Notes: a model not told the origin generated them from the sequence alone. A stretch of 64,000 bases of DNA from Ferruginibacter sp. (GCA_030831945.1 JAURKC010000022.1:163904-227903), one strand, 5' to 3'. Counted from the stretch's first letter, positions 36,751 through 45,493 are shown. Translations and numbers: made by a program.

Positions 36751-37575
36751 TTACATCTTCCCTTCAAAAAATCCTAACTGCTTTAAGATTCCCTTCGTGA
36801 TCTCCAAGCGAACTTTATTGATGTCAATATTTTTATCTTTCGCTTTTACAAGTGTTACAAAAAAGTAAGGATGTCTATTTTCTTCAATCCAGCCAATGAC
36901 CCATCCAATATGGTTACCTTGTTGATCACTATTCCATCCTGTTTTATACGAAAGAGAATACAAAGTATTTTCCTCCTGTTTCATCACATCCCTCACAATC
37001 TGTTGAGTTCTTTTTTGAAAAGGTAATTGATCAAAATATAAACGCTTCATTAATCCTAGTTGTTCATCTGGCGAAATCTGTAGACTTTGATCCACCCAAA
37101 AGCTATCCACCTGTTCACCTATTGTCATATTTCCATAATGAAGACTGTCTAGCCATTGCTGCATGGTGGCTTTTCCAATTTGTCTAGCTACTTCTTTAAA
37201 ATAGGGTTCTGAACTTACTTTAAAGGCCTCTTCCATTGTCAAATCACTATTCCAAGAGCTTGGTTCACGGGTAACTCCATCCCATTTTATCACCATTTTT
37301 TCATCAGCAATTTTTCCAATTTCCAAACCAATCAATGCATTGACAATTTTAAAAGTAGAAGCAGGTGAAAACCTAGCGGTATCTAATGCCATATTATAAA
37401 CAGTCACTTTGCCATCTGAATTATTCAAAAGAGTAAAACAACCCTCTACTTTATTCTCCTCAAAATATTTCCCCAAACTATTATCAACTTTAGCTCTATT
37501 AACCGAGCAAGAAGTAAAAGAGAGTAATAAAAAAACAATGGATAGCTTACCAAATAAAACAATATTTTTTTTCAT
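36751..37575 (-). CDS. Class D (OXA-type) beta-lactamase lipoprotein
   Basis: Serine beta-lactamase of class D, 274 residues from the ATG at 37575 (an in-frame GTG three codons upstream is less likely). The signal has lipobox FTSC. The active-site motif STFK is at 73-76 (Ser nucleophile, Lys to be carbamylated). YGN is at 147-149 and KTG at 211-213. The motif normally SxV reads SSE at 121-123, so the hydrophobic residue over the carbamylated lysine is replaced by glutamate. That may alter activity. It follows the DUF3109 gene by 35 bp, behind the gld cluster, and looks resident rather than mobile. Confidence 0.9.
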   Translation of the reverse strand: MKKNIVLFGKLSIVFLLLSFTSCSVNRAKVDNSLGKYFEENKVEGCFTLLNNSDGKVTVYNMALDTARFSPASTFKIVNALIGLEIGKIADEKMVIKWDGVTREPSSWNSDLTMEEAFKVSSEPYFKEVARQIGKATMQQWLDSLHYGNMTIGEQVDSFWVDQSLQISPDEQLGLMKRLYFDQLPFQKRTQQIVRDVMKQEENTLYSLSYKTGWNSDQQGNHIGWVIGWIEENRHPYFFVTLVKAKDKNIDINKVRLEITKGILKQLGFFEGKM

Positions 37576-37610
37576 TTTCAACACGTTGATATAAAAATTA
37601 TTTAATAATA

Positions 37611-38195
37611 TTAAGACCCAGCCTTTACATGCTTTGCAGTTGCATCTAAAGTTTCATAAAATTCAGTTCCATATTTTCTAACTAAAGCATCCTTTAAAAA
37701 AACATAAACCGGTACTTTTAATTTTTTTCCCAATGTACAAGCTGCACTACAAAGGTCTTCCCTAGGCTCGTAGTTGACATATTCAGTTACTTTGTTCTTG
37801 CTTAATTTAACCCTGATTGGAAAAAGGTGACAGCTAATTGGTTTTTTCCAATTCACTTTTCCATCATTATACGCTTGCTCAATGCCACATTTAACAATTC
37901 CTTTTGTATCAGTCATACCATACACACAAACTTTACTTTCAATAGTGGGAGTAACCCAGCCAAATTCTTTATCATAAACATACTTCCCTTGCTTAACCAA
38001 TTCTTTTTTATTTTCTTCATCAAGATAGGGAAGAACCGCATCATACACTTCATCTAAATGCTTTAATTCTTCTTTACTAAGTGGGGCGCCCGCATCTCCA
38101 TCTACGCAACAGCCTCCTTTACATTTATTAAGGTCGCAAACGAATTGTTCTTCAATAATTTCATCACTAACTAGCTTGTTATCTATTACTATCAT
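37611..38195 (-). CDS. DUF3109 family cysteine-rich protein
   Basis: A 194-residue protein from the ATG at 38195; the frame continues upstream to a TTG but those residues are not conserved-looking. It is rich in cysteines: CDLNKCKGGCC near the N-terminus, CVYGM, KCGIEQ, ISCHLFPIR and LCSAAC. These resemble the Fe-S or zinc-binding cysteine pattern of the YkgJ/DUF3109 group. Function is unknown. It sits between gldD and the beta-lactamase on one strand and is probably co-transcribed with the latter. Confidence 0.88.
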   Translation of the reverse strand: MIVIDNKLVSDEIIEEQFVCDLNKCKGGCCVDGDAGAPLSKEELKHLDEVYDAVLPYLDEENKKELVKQGKYVYDKEFGWVTPTIESKVCVYGMTDTKGIVKCGIEQAYNDGKVNWKKPISCHLFPIRVKLSKNKVTEYVNYEPREDLCSAACTLGKKLKVPVYVFLKDALVRKYGTEFYETLDATAKHVKAGS

Positions 38196-38284
38196 ATCAA
38201 TTGCAAAAGTACTGACAAACAACTAAAAGGAATTTAAAAAATTGCCTGTCTATTTAATTTTAATAATTGCTTCACAAAATTTTA

Positions 38285-38959
38285 TTATTTCTTCCATCTA
38301 AAAGTTTGTAGCATATGATTAATGTCTATTTGAATAAAATCATGGATCGGCTTCAGGGAGTCTACATTAGGAGCAACATCAAAATACAAAGCTCCTCTAA
38401 GAAAATGATGGCCCGTGTCGGTAAGAAAAAATTGTTTAGCAGTTGCAGCGTTACCCCCTACCTTAAAAAACACTCCGCCTATTCCATTATTTGTCTTAAA
38501 GAGACTATCACTAATTGAATTAGAGACTACATTGTTTTTGTTAGTCAAGGTGTACGCATCATTAACCAATTTGTCATATATATTGATTGCGGTAGAATCT
38601 GAATAGCTCCCATCTGCTTTTTTGATTTTATACTTTGCGTTACCGCCAATCGCTTTGTAACTTAAAAATATTTTACTGTGAAACTGAGCGAAATCAATAT
38701 TAATCCAATACGGATTTTCAGGAGTGACATCAAAATAGGTACTATCCTTTATAATTTCCGCATAAACAGGATATTCGAAACTATATGGGAAATCCTTTAG
38801 ATCAAATTTTCTATAGGCATGCTTAGGTAACTCAATATTAAAATATCCTCTTTTTTTTGATACGTAAGGCGAATTGCATGAAGCCAAGAAGAGGCCGACA
38901 ACCAATGGAATCAGCATTTTTTTAAGTAGCTTCATTAAAACTGAATATCTATTTTGCAT
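38285..38959 (-). CDS. gldD: Gliding motility lipoprotein GldD
   Basis: A 224-residue GldD-family lipoprotein with signal and lipobox LASC followed by NSPYVSKKRGYFNIELP, the family's opening. Further conserved parts are the FPYSFEYPVYA strand region and the C-terminal RGALYFDVAPNVDS. GldD is essential for gliding in Flavobacterium johnsoniae and is linked to type IX secretion. It directly follows gldE, its usual partner. The start may be the ATG at 38959 or the one eight codons later (MKLLKK). Confidence 0.93.
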   Translation of the reverse strand: MQNRYSVLMKLLKKMLIPLVVGLFLASCNSPYVSKKRGYFNIELPKHAYRKFDLKDFPYSFEYPVYAEIIKDSTYFDVTPENPYWINIDFAQFHSKIFLSYKAIGGNAKYKIKKADGSYSDSTAINIYDKLVNDAYTLTNKNNVVSNSISDSLFKTNNGIGGVFFKVGGNAATAKQFFLTDTGHHFLRGALYFDVAPNVDSLKPIHDFIQIDINHMLQTFRWKK

Positions 38960-39040
38960 TGTAATGCCTTAGTTTTAAAATTTTAATCAACTGAATTCTG
39001 CTCTAGTTTTACTGATAAAGAAACCAAGAAAAATAGATTA

Positions 39041-40363
39041 TTAATTTTTTCTAATCACCACTTTCACTTTGTCTATTCTATTTTTATTAATTGCTAGTGT
39101 AATAAATGTAAAGTCACCGCTCACCACAGCTTCTTGCTCTTGAGGAAATTCACCTGCTATTTCCAATACAAGTCCGGCTAGTGAGTCGCTATCTCCTCTT
39201 ACTTTTTCAAAAATATCTCCTGGTAAAAACATTGCTTTACAAACATCACTTATCATGGTTTTACCTTCAAAAATATAAGTATAGTCATCAATTTTTGTAA
39301 AGGCACTCTCTTCTTCATCAAATTCATCTTGAATATCTCCAATAATTTCCTCCATAATATCTTCCAGCGTTACAATGCCCGAGGTGCCACCGAACTCATC
39401 CACCACTACTGCAAAATGTATACGGCGATTTCTAAATTCTTGTAAAAGATCTTCTATCTGCTTTTGTTCATGTACAAAAAAGGAGGGGCGAATCAAACTA
39501 TGCCAATCATAATGTTCTACCTTACTGGCATTAACAAAAGGCAGCAAATCTTTGGTATGCAACATCCCTTTTATTTCATCAAGATTACTATTATAAACTG
39601 GCAAACGGGAGTAATGAAGTTCTTCCACTTTTTTTATAACCTCCTCAAAAGGACTACCATAATCTATCCCACTAACATCAAGCCTTGTCCGCATAATTTG
39701 CTTAACGGTAGTGTCTCCAAATTTTCGGATACCTTTTAAAATCTGTTTTTCTTCTATAGTAGCTTCATTTTCTGGCAATAAATCAATGGCGTAATCCAGC
39801 TGACTATGATCTAGTGTAGAAGAATTATGCTGAGAAAATTTTTCTTCAATATTATCACCAAAACCTACCAACCTTTTACTCAATCTATTAAAAAGATGAT
39901 TAAAAATTTCAATAATAAGTGAAGCGGTGGAAGCAAACCAAATTTTATGATGAGTAGCCCATACTTTCGGCAACACTTCTCCAAAGAGGACAATTAAAAA
40001 AGTAATCGTAAAAATTTTCATCAAAAAATTAACCCAAAGGCTAAGATGAAAAACATCTAGCACTCCATCTATTAAAACGTTGGAGATTAAAATAATACCA
40101 ATATTTGCCAGACTATTAGTGATAAATAAAGCACCCAATAAGGTTTTTGGCTGTTCAAGTAATGTGATGATTCGCTTGAAAGACGGTTGCTGCTTAGTCT
40201 TAAGCAAATTAATATCCTTGTAGGTAAGAGAAAAGAACGCCACCTCAGAACCGGATACAAGAAAAGAAATGATAAATAAAATTACTACTAAAAAAATGAG
40301 TACTGCAGATGCAGCAGGTGTTATAGTAAGTATTGTAAAGTGAAATAAAGCGGTACTTTCCAT
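39041..40363 (-). CDS. gldE: Gliding motility-associated protein GldE (CNNM/CBS/CorC)
   Basis: A CorB/HlyC-type membrane protein of 440 residues from the ATG at 40363; the frame can be opened six codons earlier at a TTG. The N-terminal CNNM/DUF21 domain (about 20-200) has several transmembrane helices, including FLVSGSEVAFFSL. Two CBS domains (about 210-345) contain MRTRLDVSGID and VVDEFGGTSGIVTLEDI, and a CorC_HlyC domain ends the protein. Overexpressed GldE can rescue some gldD mutants in Flavobacterium. Magnesium or other ion transport is possible from the family. Confidence 0.93.
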   Translation of the reverse strand: MESTALFHFTILTITPAASAVLIFLVVILFIISFLVSGSEVAFFSLTYKDINLLKTKQQPSFKRIITLLEQPKTLLGALFITNSLANIGIILISNVLIDGVLDVFHLSLWVNFLMKIFTITFLIVLFGEVLPKVWATHHKIWFASTASLIIEIFNHLFNRLSKRLVGFGDNIEEKFSQHNSSTLDHSQLDYAIDLLPENEATIEEKQILKGIRKFGDTTVKQIMRTRLDVSGIDYGSPFEEVIKKVEELHYSRLPVYNSNLDEIKGMLHTKDLLPFVNASKVEHYDWHSLIRPSFFVHEQKQIEDLLQEFRNRRIHFAVVVDEFGGTSGIVTLEDIMEEIIGDIQDEFDEEESAFTKIDDYTYIFEGKTMISDVCKAMFLPGDIFEKVRGDSDSLAGLVLEIAGEFPQEQEAVVSGDFTFITLAINKNRIDKVKVVIRKN

Positions 40364-40436
40364 AACCGAATGGTAATCCAAAATTATTTTTTTAGTTAAT
40401 AATATTTCTAATGAATTTCAATTAGCGTTTTAAAAT

Positions 40437-40862
40437 TTAAAAAGGTAATCTTTCTGCACCATCTTCATCCGTTGGGATATCCCCCATGTCATCTAAACCA
40501 TCAGGTGCTCCAGCAACTGCGCCGCCTTCCGTTCTTTTATCAAGCATAATTAGATTATCCCCCACAATCTCTGTTGCAAATTTTTTATTACCCTCCTTAT
40601 CCTCCCAGCTTCTAGTTTTTAAACGGCCTTCAATATAAACTTGGCTACCCTTATGCAAATACTTTTGGGCAAGCTCTGCTAATCCTCTCCACAGAACAAT
40701 AGTATGCCATTCAGTCTGCGAAATAAGTTTACCACTCTTATCTTTGAAAGTCTCGGTGGTTGCTAAGGAGAATTTGGCAACAGCAATATTACCCTCCAAA
40801 AATTGCATATCTGGATCTTTACCCAAATTACCGATTAACATTACCTTGTTAATACCTCTCAT
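40437..40862 (-). CDS. ssb: Single-stranded DNA-binding protein
   Basis: An OB-fold SSB of 141 residues. The N-terminus RGINKVMLIGNLGKDPDMQ and the WHTIVLWRGLAELA and GSQVYIEGRLKTRSW segments are classic. A glycine/aspartate-rich acidic tail ends in RLPF; the final Pro-Phe is the protein-interaction tip. It lies between mutY and gldE, a conserved order in Bacteroidota. Confidence 0.97.
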   Translation of the reverse strand: MRGINKVMLIGNLGKDPDMQFLEGNIAVAKFSLATTETFKDKSGKLISQTEWHTIVLWRGLAELAQKYLHKGSQVYIEGRLKTRSWEDKEGNKKFATEIVGDNLIMLDKRTEGGAVAGAPDGLDDMGDIPTDEDGAERLPF

Positions 40863-40901
40863 TTTTGATAACTATTATTTTAAAAATAAAATTCTCTTGC
40901 A

Positions 40902-41978
40902 TTAAAACAAATTTAAAGGTACATTTTTATCCGTTAAATAGTTACTGATGAATTTAGGAAAAGGCAGGCCAGCAAAGGCCTTTTTACCTACCTTTTGATA
41001 TCCCTTTATTTCAATTGGATCGTTGACCGTTATTTTTACAAACTGCCCATAAATAGTTAGGTGGGTTAATAGTTGCTTATAAACTGGTGAAATATGAATC
41101 AATTTAAATTTATTTTTCCCTATCAGTTTTTTAAAAAGAGTTAAGTTACTCAATTCAACAGGACCTGCTGATTCTACCAGCACTAATTCATACAAATTTT
41201 CCCAAATATCATTAGCTCCTCTTTTTCTTATATACGTATTTCCTTTGTAGTCAATTTGAAGATAATATAACCACCTTGTTTTTTTGATAATCGTCTTTTC
41301 TTTGATGGGCAACAGTTGAACTACTTCTTTTAAGTAGGCTTCACAATGTTTGTTTAATCCACAGCTATCACAAAGAGGCAATTTGGGTTTACAAACTACT
41401 GCACCAAAATCCATCATTGCCTGATTGTATTCAGCAGGCTGCTGCTTATTTAATAAATGATTCGCTAAGTTTCCAAACAATTTTTTTCCCTCTAGACTAT
41501 CAATAGGAGTTGAAATGCCAAAATACCTTGATAAAACTCTAAAAACATTGCCGTCTACTACTGCATAGGGAAGTCCAAAGGCAAAAGATCCAATGGCAGC
41601 CGCAGTGTAAGGCCCTATTCCCTTTAATGATAATATAGCTTGATATTGATCAGGAAATTTCCCATTTAAATTTTTACTAATATATTTTGCAGTGACAATC
41701 AAGTTCTTGCAACGGGTGTAGTAGCCTAATCCTTCCCATAGTTTAAATACTTTCAGTTCTGGTGCCTTCGCCAAATGGTGAATAGTTGGAAATGCAGCTA
41801 TAAAACGGTGGTAATAATCTAAACCTTGAGCAACCCTGGTCTGCTGCAAAATAATTTCACTCAGCCAGATTTTGTAGGGGTCTTTTTCCCCTTTCCAGGG
41901 CATTTCTCGTGTATTTTCATCCCTATTCCAGCGAATTAGGTTTTTTACAAAATATTTTTGGTTAGGATCTTGTGTCAT
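40902..41978 (-). CDS. mutY: A/G-specific adenine DNA glycosylase
   Basis: Removes adenine mispaired with 8-oxoguanine. At 358 residues it has the family length. The helix-hairpin-helix LKGIGPYTAAAIGSFAFG is followed by the catalytic aspartate in VVDGNVFRVLSRY. The 4Fe-4S cluster cysteines follow the C-x6-C-x2-C-x5-C pattern in CKPKLPLCDSCGLNKHC. A C-terminal NUDIX-like domain that recognises 8-oxoG begins near residue 230. It is the first gene of the mutY-ssb-gldE-gldD group. Confidence 0.96.
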   Translation of the reverse strand: MTQDPNQKYFVKNLIRWNRDENTREMPWKGEKDPYKIWLSEIILQQTRVAQGLDYYHRFIAAFPTIHHLAKAPELKVFKLWEGLGYYTRCKNLIVTAKYISKNLNGKFPDQYQAILSLKGIGPYTAAAIGSFAFGLPYAVVDGNVFRVLSRYFGISTPIDSLEGKKLFGNLANHLLNKQQPAEYNQAMMDFGAVVCKPKLPLCDSCGLNKHCEAYLKEVVQLLPIKEKTIIKKTRWLYYLQIDYKGNTYIRKRGANDIWENLYELVLVESAGPVELSNLTLFKKLIGKNKFKLIHISPVYKQLLTHLTIYGQFVKITVNDPIEIKGYQKVGKKAFAGLPFPKFISNYLTDKNVPLNLF

Positions 41979-42119
41979 TATAATTCAAATGTCTGTTAAA
42001 TTAAGAATCAGTAAAACTTTGTTTTTCCGATTATAGAGATTAATAGCTGCTTTATTAAAAAAAACAAGTGAAATCTACCCCTAAAAAGTTTACTACTAAC
42101 TGATAATCAATTAATAATG

Positions 42120-42149
42120 TTGCATTTATCGAATTTATTGATTAATTTG
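42120..42149 (+). promoter_or_regulatory. Probable promoter of the HU gene
   Basis: TTG at 42120-42122, a 19-bp spacer and TTAATTTG at 42142-42149, one base off the TAnnTTTG consensus. It lies 26 bp before the HU start codon. Confidence 0.4.
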
Positions 42150-42175
42150 CTTAAAGAAAATTAAAACTTTATATA

Positions 42176-42463
42176 ATGAGAAAGGCAGACCTAATTTCAG
42201 CTATTTCAGAAAAAACGGGTATCCCTAAGGTGGATGTTATATTCACATTAGAAACTATGTTTAAGGAAATCAAGCAATCCCTAATTGCCGGTGAAAATAT
42301 TTATATCCGTGGATTTGGCAGCTTTATAACCAAAAAAAGGGCGGCTAAAATTGGAAGAAATATCAAGAAAAACATTGCGGTAGAAATTCCAGCGCACAAT
42401 ACCCCTGCTTTTAAGCCTGCAAAAGAGTTTGTACTAGAAGTGAAAAACAAAAAATTAGCCTAA
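42176..42463 (+). CDS. HU/IHF-family DNA-binding protein
   Basis: A 95-residue nucleoid protein of the HU family. The N-terminal helices (RKADLISAISEKTGIPK), the GENIYIRGFGSF strand and the beta-arm with GRNIKK and PAHNTPAFKPAK are all present. It should bend DNA as a dimer. The C-terminal KNKK tail is slightly longer than in E. coli HU. It stands upstream of a TPR-protein gene with its own promoter-like sequence between them. Confidence 0.95.
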   Translation: MRKADLISAISEKTGIPKVDVIFTLETMFKEIKQSLIAGENIYIRGFGSFITKKRAAKIGRNIKKNIAVEIPAHNTPAFKPAKEFVLEVKNKKLA

Positions 42464-42483
42464 AACGTCTAGGCTTAAACGCT

Positions 42484-42491
42484 TACCTTTG
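42484..42491 (+). promoter_or_regulatory. Bacteroidota -7 box before the TPR gene
   Basis: TACCTTTG fits TAnnTTTG and lies 17 bp before the GTG start at 42509, so the transcript would have a leader of about 11 nt. Confidence 0.35.
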
Positions 42492-42508
42492 CGCCTCAAT
42501 TAATTTTT

Positions 42509-43366
42509 GTGAAAAAACAACAAATTATCCTTTTGGCAGGAGGTCTTCTCATTTTTGCCAGCCTATTATATTTTGGCAAAACCGTTGCTACAAAGGAACC
42601 TTCATCTATGGGAGAAGCTTCTAAGCCTTCTCCGGCAGCTGGTTTCAATGTTGACAAATACATACAAGACGCTAAATCTAAGCTAAGCGTTTCCCAATTA
42701 AACTACATTAACTCCCTAGAAAACAGTATCTCCCGAGGAGATGTGGCGGCTCAGCAAATAAAGGTTTATAACCAGCTGGCTAGCTTTTGGGCAGATTCTA
42801 TACACCAGCAGGAAATTTATATATTTTACACTTCGCGGTCAGCTAAGTTGGTAAATTCTGAAAAAAACCTCACCTTTGCTGCCCAATTGATGTTAGCTGA
42901 TCTCAGAAATGAGTCTGATCCAGCCAAAAGAGGATGGAAAGCAGAGCAGGCAATTGAGCTTTTTGAACAGGCTATTCAACTAAATCCTAACAATGCAAAC
43001 CTACAAGTTGGTTTGGGAAGTTGTTATGTATTTGGAAAAGGTATGGTGGGTAATCCTCAAGAGACTATGAAGGGTATCCAACAGCTTTTACAAGTTGTTC
43101 GCAAGGACTCTTTAAATATGCAAGCTCAATTAGTACTAGGAATTGGAGGGGTTATTTCAAATCAATTTGATAAAGCCATTGACCGCTTGAACAATGTTTT
43201 GAAATATGAACCAAGTAATTTAGAAGCGATATCTTGGTTGGCAGATGCTTATGCTGGAAAAGGGGATAAGCCCAATGCATTGAAATGGTATGAAATTAGT
43301 AAACGGATGGTTAACAATCCCGTTTATACAAAAGAAGTAAACGAAAGAATTAAAATGTTGAAATAG
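42509..43366 (+). CDS. TPR-repeat membrane-anchored protein
   Basis: A 285-residue protein beginning at GTG; no ATG is available. One N-terminal hydrophobic segment (about 5-22) could be an anchor or signal. Tetratricopeptide-like helices follow, the clearest being AIELFEQAIQLNPNNANLQVGLG near 150-170 (first residues quoted) and DRLNNVLKYEPSNLEAISWLADAYAGKG (likewise) near 215-250. It probably mediates protein contacts at the cytoplasmic membrane or in the periplasm. In this phylum such genes often lie between HU and RNase G genes. Specific partners are unknown. Confidence 0.82.
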   Translation: MKKQQIILLAGGLLIFASLLYFGKTVATKEPSSMGEASKPSPAAGFNVDKYIQDAKSKLSVSQLNYINSLENSISRGDVAAQQIKVYNQLASFWADSIHQQEIYIFYTSRSAKLVNSEKNLTFAAQLMLADLRNESDPAKRGWKAEQAIELFEQAIQLNPNNANLQVGLGSCYVFGKGMVGNPQETMKGIQQLLQVVRKDSLNMQAQLVLGIGGVISNQFDKAIDRLNNVLKYEPSNLEAISWLADAYAGKGDKPNALKWYEISKRMVNNPVYTKEVNERIKMLK

Positions 43367-43442
43367 AATGATTGGACTTGTTCCAAGAATTCGAATTCAC
43401 TCCATATTTTTAAAATTTTTATTAACAAAAAAAAGACTCGGT

Positions 43443-43532
43443 ATGCCTTGTGGTAAAAAAAGAAAACGTCATAAAATTGCTACTCACAAACGTAAAAAAC
43501 GTTTAAGAAAGAACCGTCATAAGAAGAAATAA
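43443..43532 (+). CDS. Small basic ribosomal protein (AURKAIP1/COX24 domain, bL38-type)
   Basis: A 29-residue, extremely basic protein beginning MPCGKKRKRHK and ending in KNRHKKK. It matches the very short Bacteroidota proteins annotated with the AURKAIP1/COX24 domain, related to mitochondrial ribosomal mS38. As I recall, such a protein (bL38) was seen in the Flavobacterium johnsoniae ribosome structure. The start is a good ATG, the stop is TAA, and a terminator follows 17 bp later. The gene is easily missed because of its size. It lies between the TPR gene and RNase G. Confidence 0.85.
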   Translation: MPCGKKRKRHKIATHKRKKRLRKNRHKKK

Positions 43533-43549
43533 TTTTCTTTTTAACATAA

Positions 43550-43581
43550 GTGCCGGCTCCCAAAAGTCGGCACATCTTTTT
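43550..43581 (+). terminator. Rho-independent terminator of the small ribosomal protein gene
   Basis: GTGCCGGCT pairs with AGTCGGCAC (9 bp with one G-U) around CCCAAA, followed by ATCTTTTT. Confidence 0.82.
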
Positions 43582-43678
43582 AGTCAATAGGCTGTAAAGG
43601 TTATCATGGAATAACCCTTTAGGCCTTGTTGTACGTTACCTTTTCGTGCTGTACCCGTCTCTATTAAAAGTAAAATTA

Positions 43679-45226
43679 GTGACTAAGGAACTGATTATAA
43701 ATACTACTCCACAAGGCGTTGAAATAGCCCTGTTGGAAGATAAAAAACTCGTGGAGTTGCACAATGAAAAAGCTGATGCAAACTTCGCTGTGGGAGACCT
43801 TTACCTAGGAAAAGTCAAAAAACTTATTCCAGGATTAAACGCTGCATTTGTAGATATAGGATTTGAAAAAGATGCCTTTTTACATTACACAGATCTAAGC
43901 CCTTATGTTAAATCCATATTGAAATTTACCAATATTGCTATTAATGATCATTCAGAAAAAGGCTTTGATTTCGGTAAATTTCCAGTTGAACCAGAAATTG
44001 TTAAAACCGGTAAAATAGCAGAAGTACTCGGAGGAAAACCCAATGTATTGGTTCAGATATTAAAAGAACCGATTGCAGCAAAAGGTCCGCGATTAAGTTG
44101 CGAACTTTCCTTACCCGGCAGATATGTGGTAATCACCCCCTTTAATAATATCATTGCGGTATCAAGAAAAATCCATTCTAGCGAGGAGAGAAAAAGATTG
44201 CACAAAATTGTTGAATCAGTAAGGACCAAAAACTTTGGAGTAATCGTTCGTACTGCGGCTGAAGGAAAAAATACAGCAGAACTTCATGAAGACTTACTTA
44301 GTCTTTTAAATACCTGGAAAACCATTCAAGCAAATTTGAAAGGTGCTGTTCCCCCTTCAAAAATTTTAAGTGAACAAGGGAAAGCAAATAGCATGTTACG
44401 TGATTTACTCAATGAGGACTTTAACCGAATTGTAGTCAATGATAAAAATATTTTTACCGAAACCAAAAGCTATATCCAACGAATTGCCCCTGAAAAGGTA
44501 GAGATCGTTTCGCTTTACAACCAAAGTTCTCCCATCTTTGACAGCTTTGGTATTACCAAACAAGTAAAAGCGGCATTTGGTAAAACAGTAAACCTTCCTA
44601 GTGGAGCTTACCTAATTATTGAACATACAGAAGCCCTTCATGTAATTGATGTAAACAGTGGTTATAAAAGCGTAAGCAATAATCAGGAAGAAAATGCTTT
44701 GGAAACAAACTTAGAAGCTGCCGAAGAAATTGCAAGGCAATTGCGTTTAAGAGATCTTGGAGGTATTATCGTAGTTGATTTCATAGACATGAAATTAATG
44801 GAGAATAAAAAACGTCTGGCAGATGCGATGGAACAATTCATGCGCACAGACAGGGCTAAACATGCTGTTCTTCAAATAAGCAAATTTGGACTAATGCAGA
44901 TTACTCGGCAGCGTATGAAGCCGGAAATGAATATTAATACTTCAGAAATTTGTCCGAGTTGCAGTGGTACTGGTAAAATTTCATCTACACTAATTTTAGA
45001 AGATGAGATTGAAAAAAACCTGAGCTACTTGATTATGCAAAAACATAAGGGGTTAACCATTCAAGTAAATCCAATATTACATACTTTCCTAACTAGCGGA
45101 TTCATTTCAAAAAGAAGAAAGTGGAGTTGGAAATACAAGCAAAAAATTAAAGTAGTGGCTAACTCTAATTACCACTTAACAGAATTTCATTTCTTTGATA
45201 ATAGCGAAGAAGAGATTAAATTATAA
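43679..45226 (+). CDS. rng: Rne/Rng family ribonuclease (RNase G)
   Basis: Endoribonuclease of the RNase E/G family, 515 residues from a GTG at 43679 (VTKELIINTT, matching the usual opening of Bacteroidota members). The frame extends 11 codons upstream to another GTG, without family likeness. An S1 domain lies at about 35-130. The catalytic region has HVIDVNSGYKS and GGIIVVDFIDM with the metal aspartates. The zinc-link cysteines are in CPSCSGTGK. It processes rRNA and turns over mRNA. A small inverted repeat around 43597-43621 lies in its leader. Confidence 0.94.
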   Translation: MTKELIINTTPQGVEIALLEDKKLVELHNEKADANFAVGDLYLGKVKKLIPGLNAAFVDIGFEKDAFLHYTDLSPYVKSILKFTNIAINDHSEKGFDFGKFPVEPEIVKTGKIAEVLGGKPNVLVQILKEPIAAKGPRLSCELSLPGRYVVITPFNNIIAVSRKIHSSEERKRLHKIVESVRTKNFGVIVRTAAEGKNTAELHEDLLSLLNTWKTIQANLKGAVPPSKILSEQGKANSMLRDLLNEDFNRIVVNDKNIFTETKSYIQRIAPEKVEIVSLYNQSSPIFDSFGITKQVKAAFGKTVNLPSGAYLIIEHTEALHVIDVNSGYKSVSNNQEENALETNLEAAEEIARQLRLRDLGGIIVVDFIDMKLMENKKRLADAMEQFMRTDRAKHAVLQISKFGLMQITRQRMKPEMNINTSEICPSCSGTGKISSTLILEDEIEKNLSYLIMQKHKGLTIQVNPILHTFLTSGFISKRRKWSWKYKQKIKVVANSNYHLTEFHFFDNSEEEIKL

Positions 45227-45230
45227 TAAA

Positions 45231-45258
45231 TAAGCCCCAATTGATTGGGGCTTATTTT
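45231..45258 (+). terminator. Rho-independent terminator of rng
   Basis: TAAGCCCCAA and TTGGGGCTTA form a 10-bp stem with a TTGA loop, then TTTTATG. It starts 4 bp behind the rng stop codon. Confidence 0.88.
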
Positions 45259-45493
45259 ATGAAAAATCTTTGAGTAATTTGATTTCGCTTCGATACAACA
45301 AGATTTGCTTACTACTGTCATCCATTTAAAATACGTTGATAGTTCCCTTTACAACAATGGACACCATCCGGATATAATTTCCTTAGTCCATAATGACATC
45401 ACCCTCATTAAAATATTTTAGCTCACCAAGCTTATTCATCTCCTCTATCAAGGCAGGTTCGAAGGTTTCGTCGAAATGATCTAAACTATTCAT
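45257..45493 (-). pseudogene. Decayed Crp/Fnr-family regulator gene (N-terminal part only)
   Basis: Read on the - strand from an ATG at 45493, one frame gives FEPALIEEMNKLGELKYF, NEGDVIMD, then stop TAA (45385-45383), GNYIRMVSIVVKGTINVF, stop TAA (45328-45326), and MDDSSKQILLYRSE before likeness fades and a third stop closes the frame at 45257-45259. This is the opening of the cyclic-nucleotide-binding domain of Bacteroidota Crp/Fnr proteins, in a single reading frame with two nonsense codons. The rest of the sensor domain and the helix-turn-helix (about 150 codons) are missing, replaced by the rng terminator region. It lies 61 bp behind the thioredoxin operon on the same strand and was probably that operon's regulator. 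Confidence 0.75.

Noticed and set aside
36751..37575. Mobile origin of the beta-lactamase gene
   Set aside because: No insertion sequence, integron site or composition change; codon use looks like the neighbours.
43597..43621. Second terminator or attenuator in the rng leader
   Set aside because: The inverted repeat AAAGGTTAT/ATAACCCTTT is short and bulged and has no T tract; left as a remark only.
45257..45493. A frameshift in the Crp/Fnr relic
   Set aside because: A shift after the first stop was suspected, but codon-by-codon reading shows the matching segments on both sides of each TAA are in the same frame; only nonsense codons and a truncation are needed.
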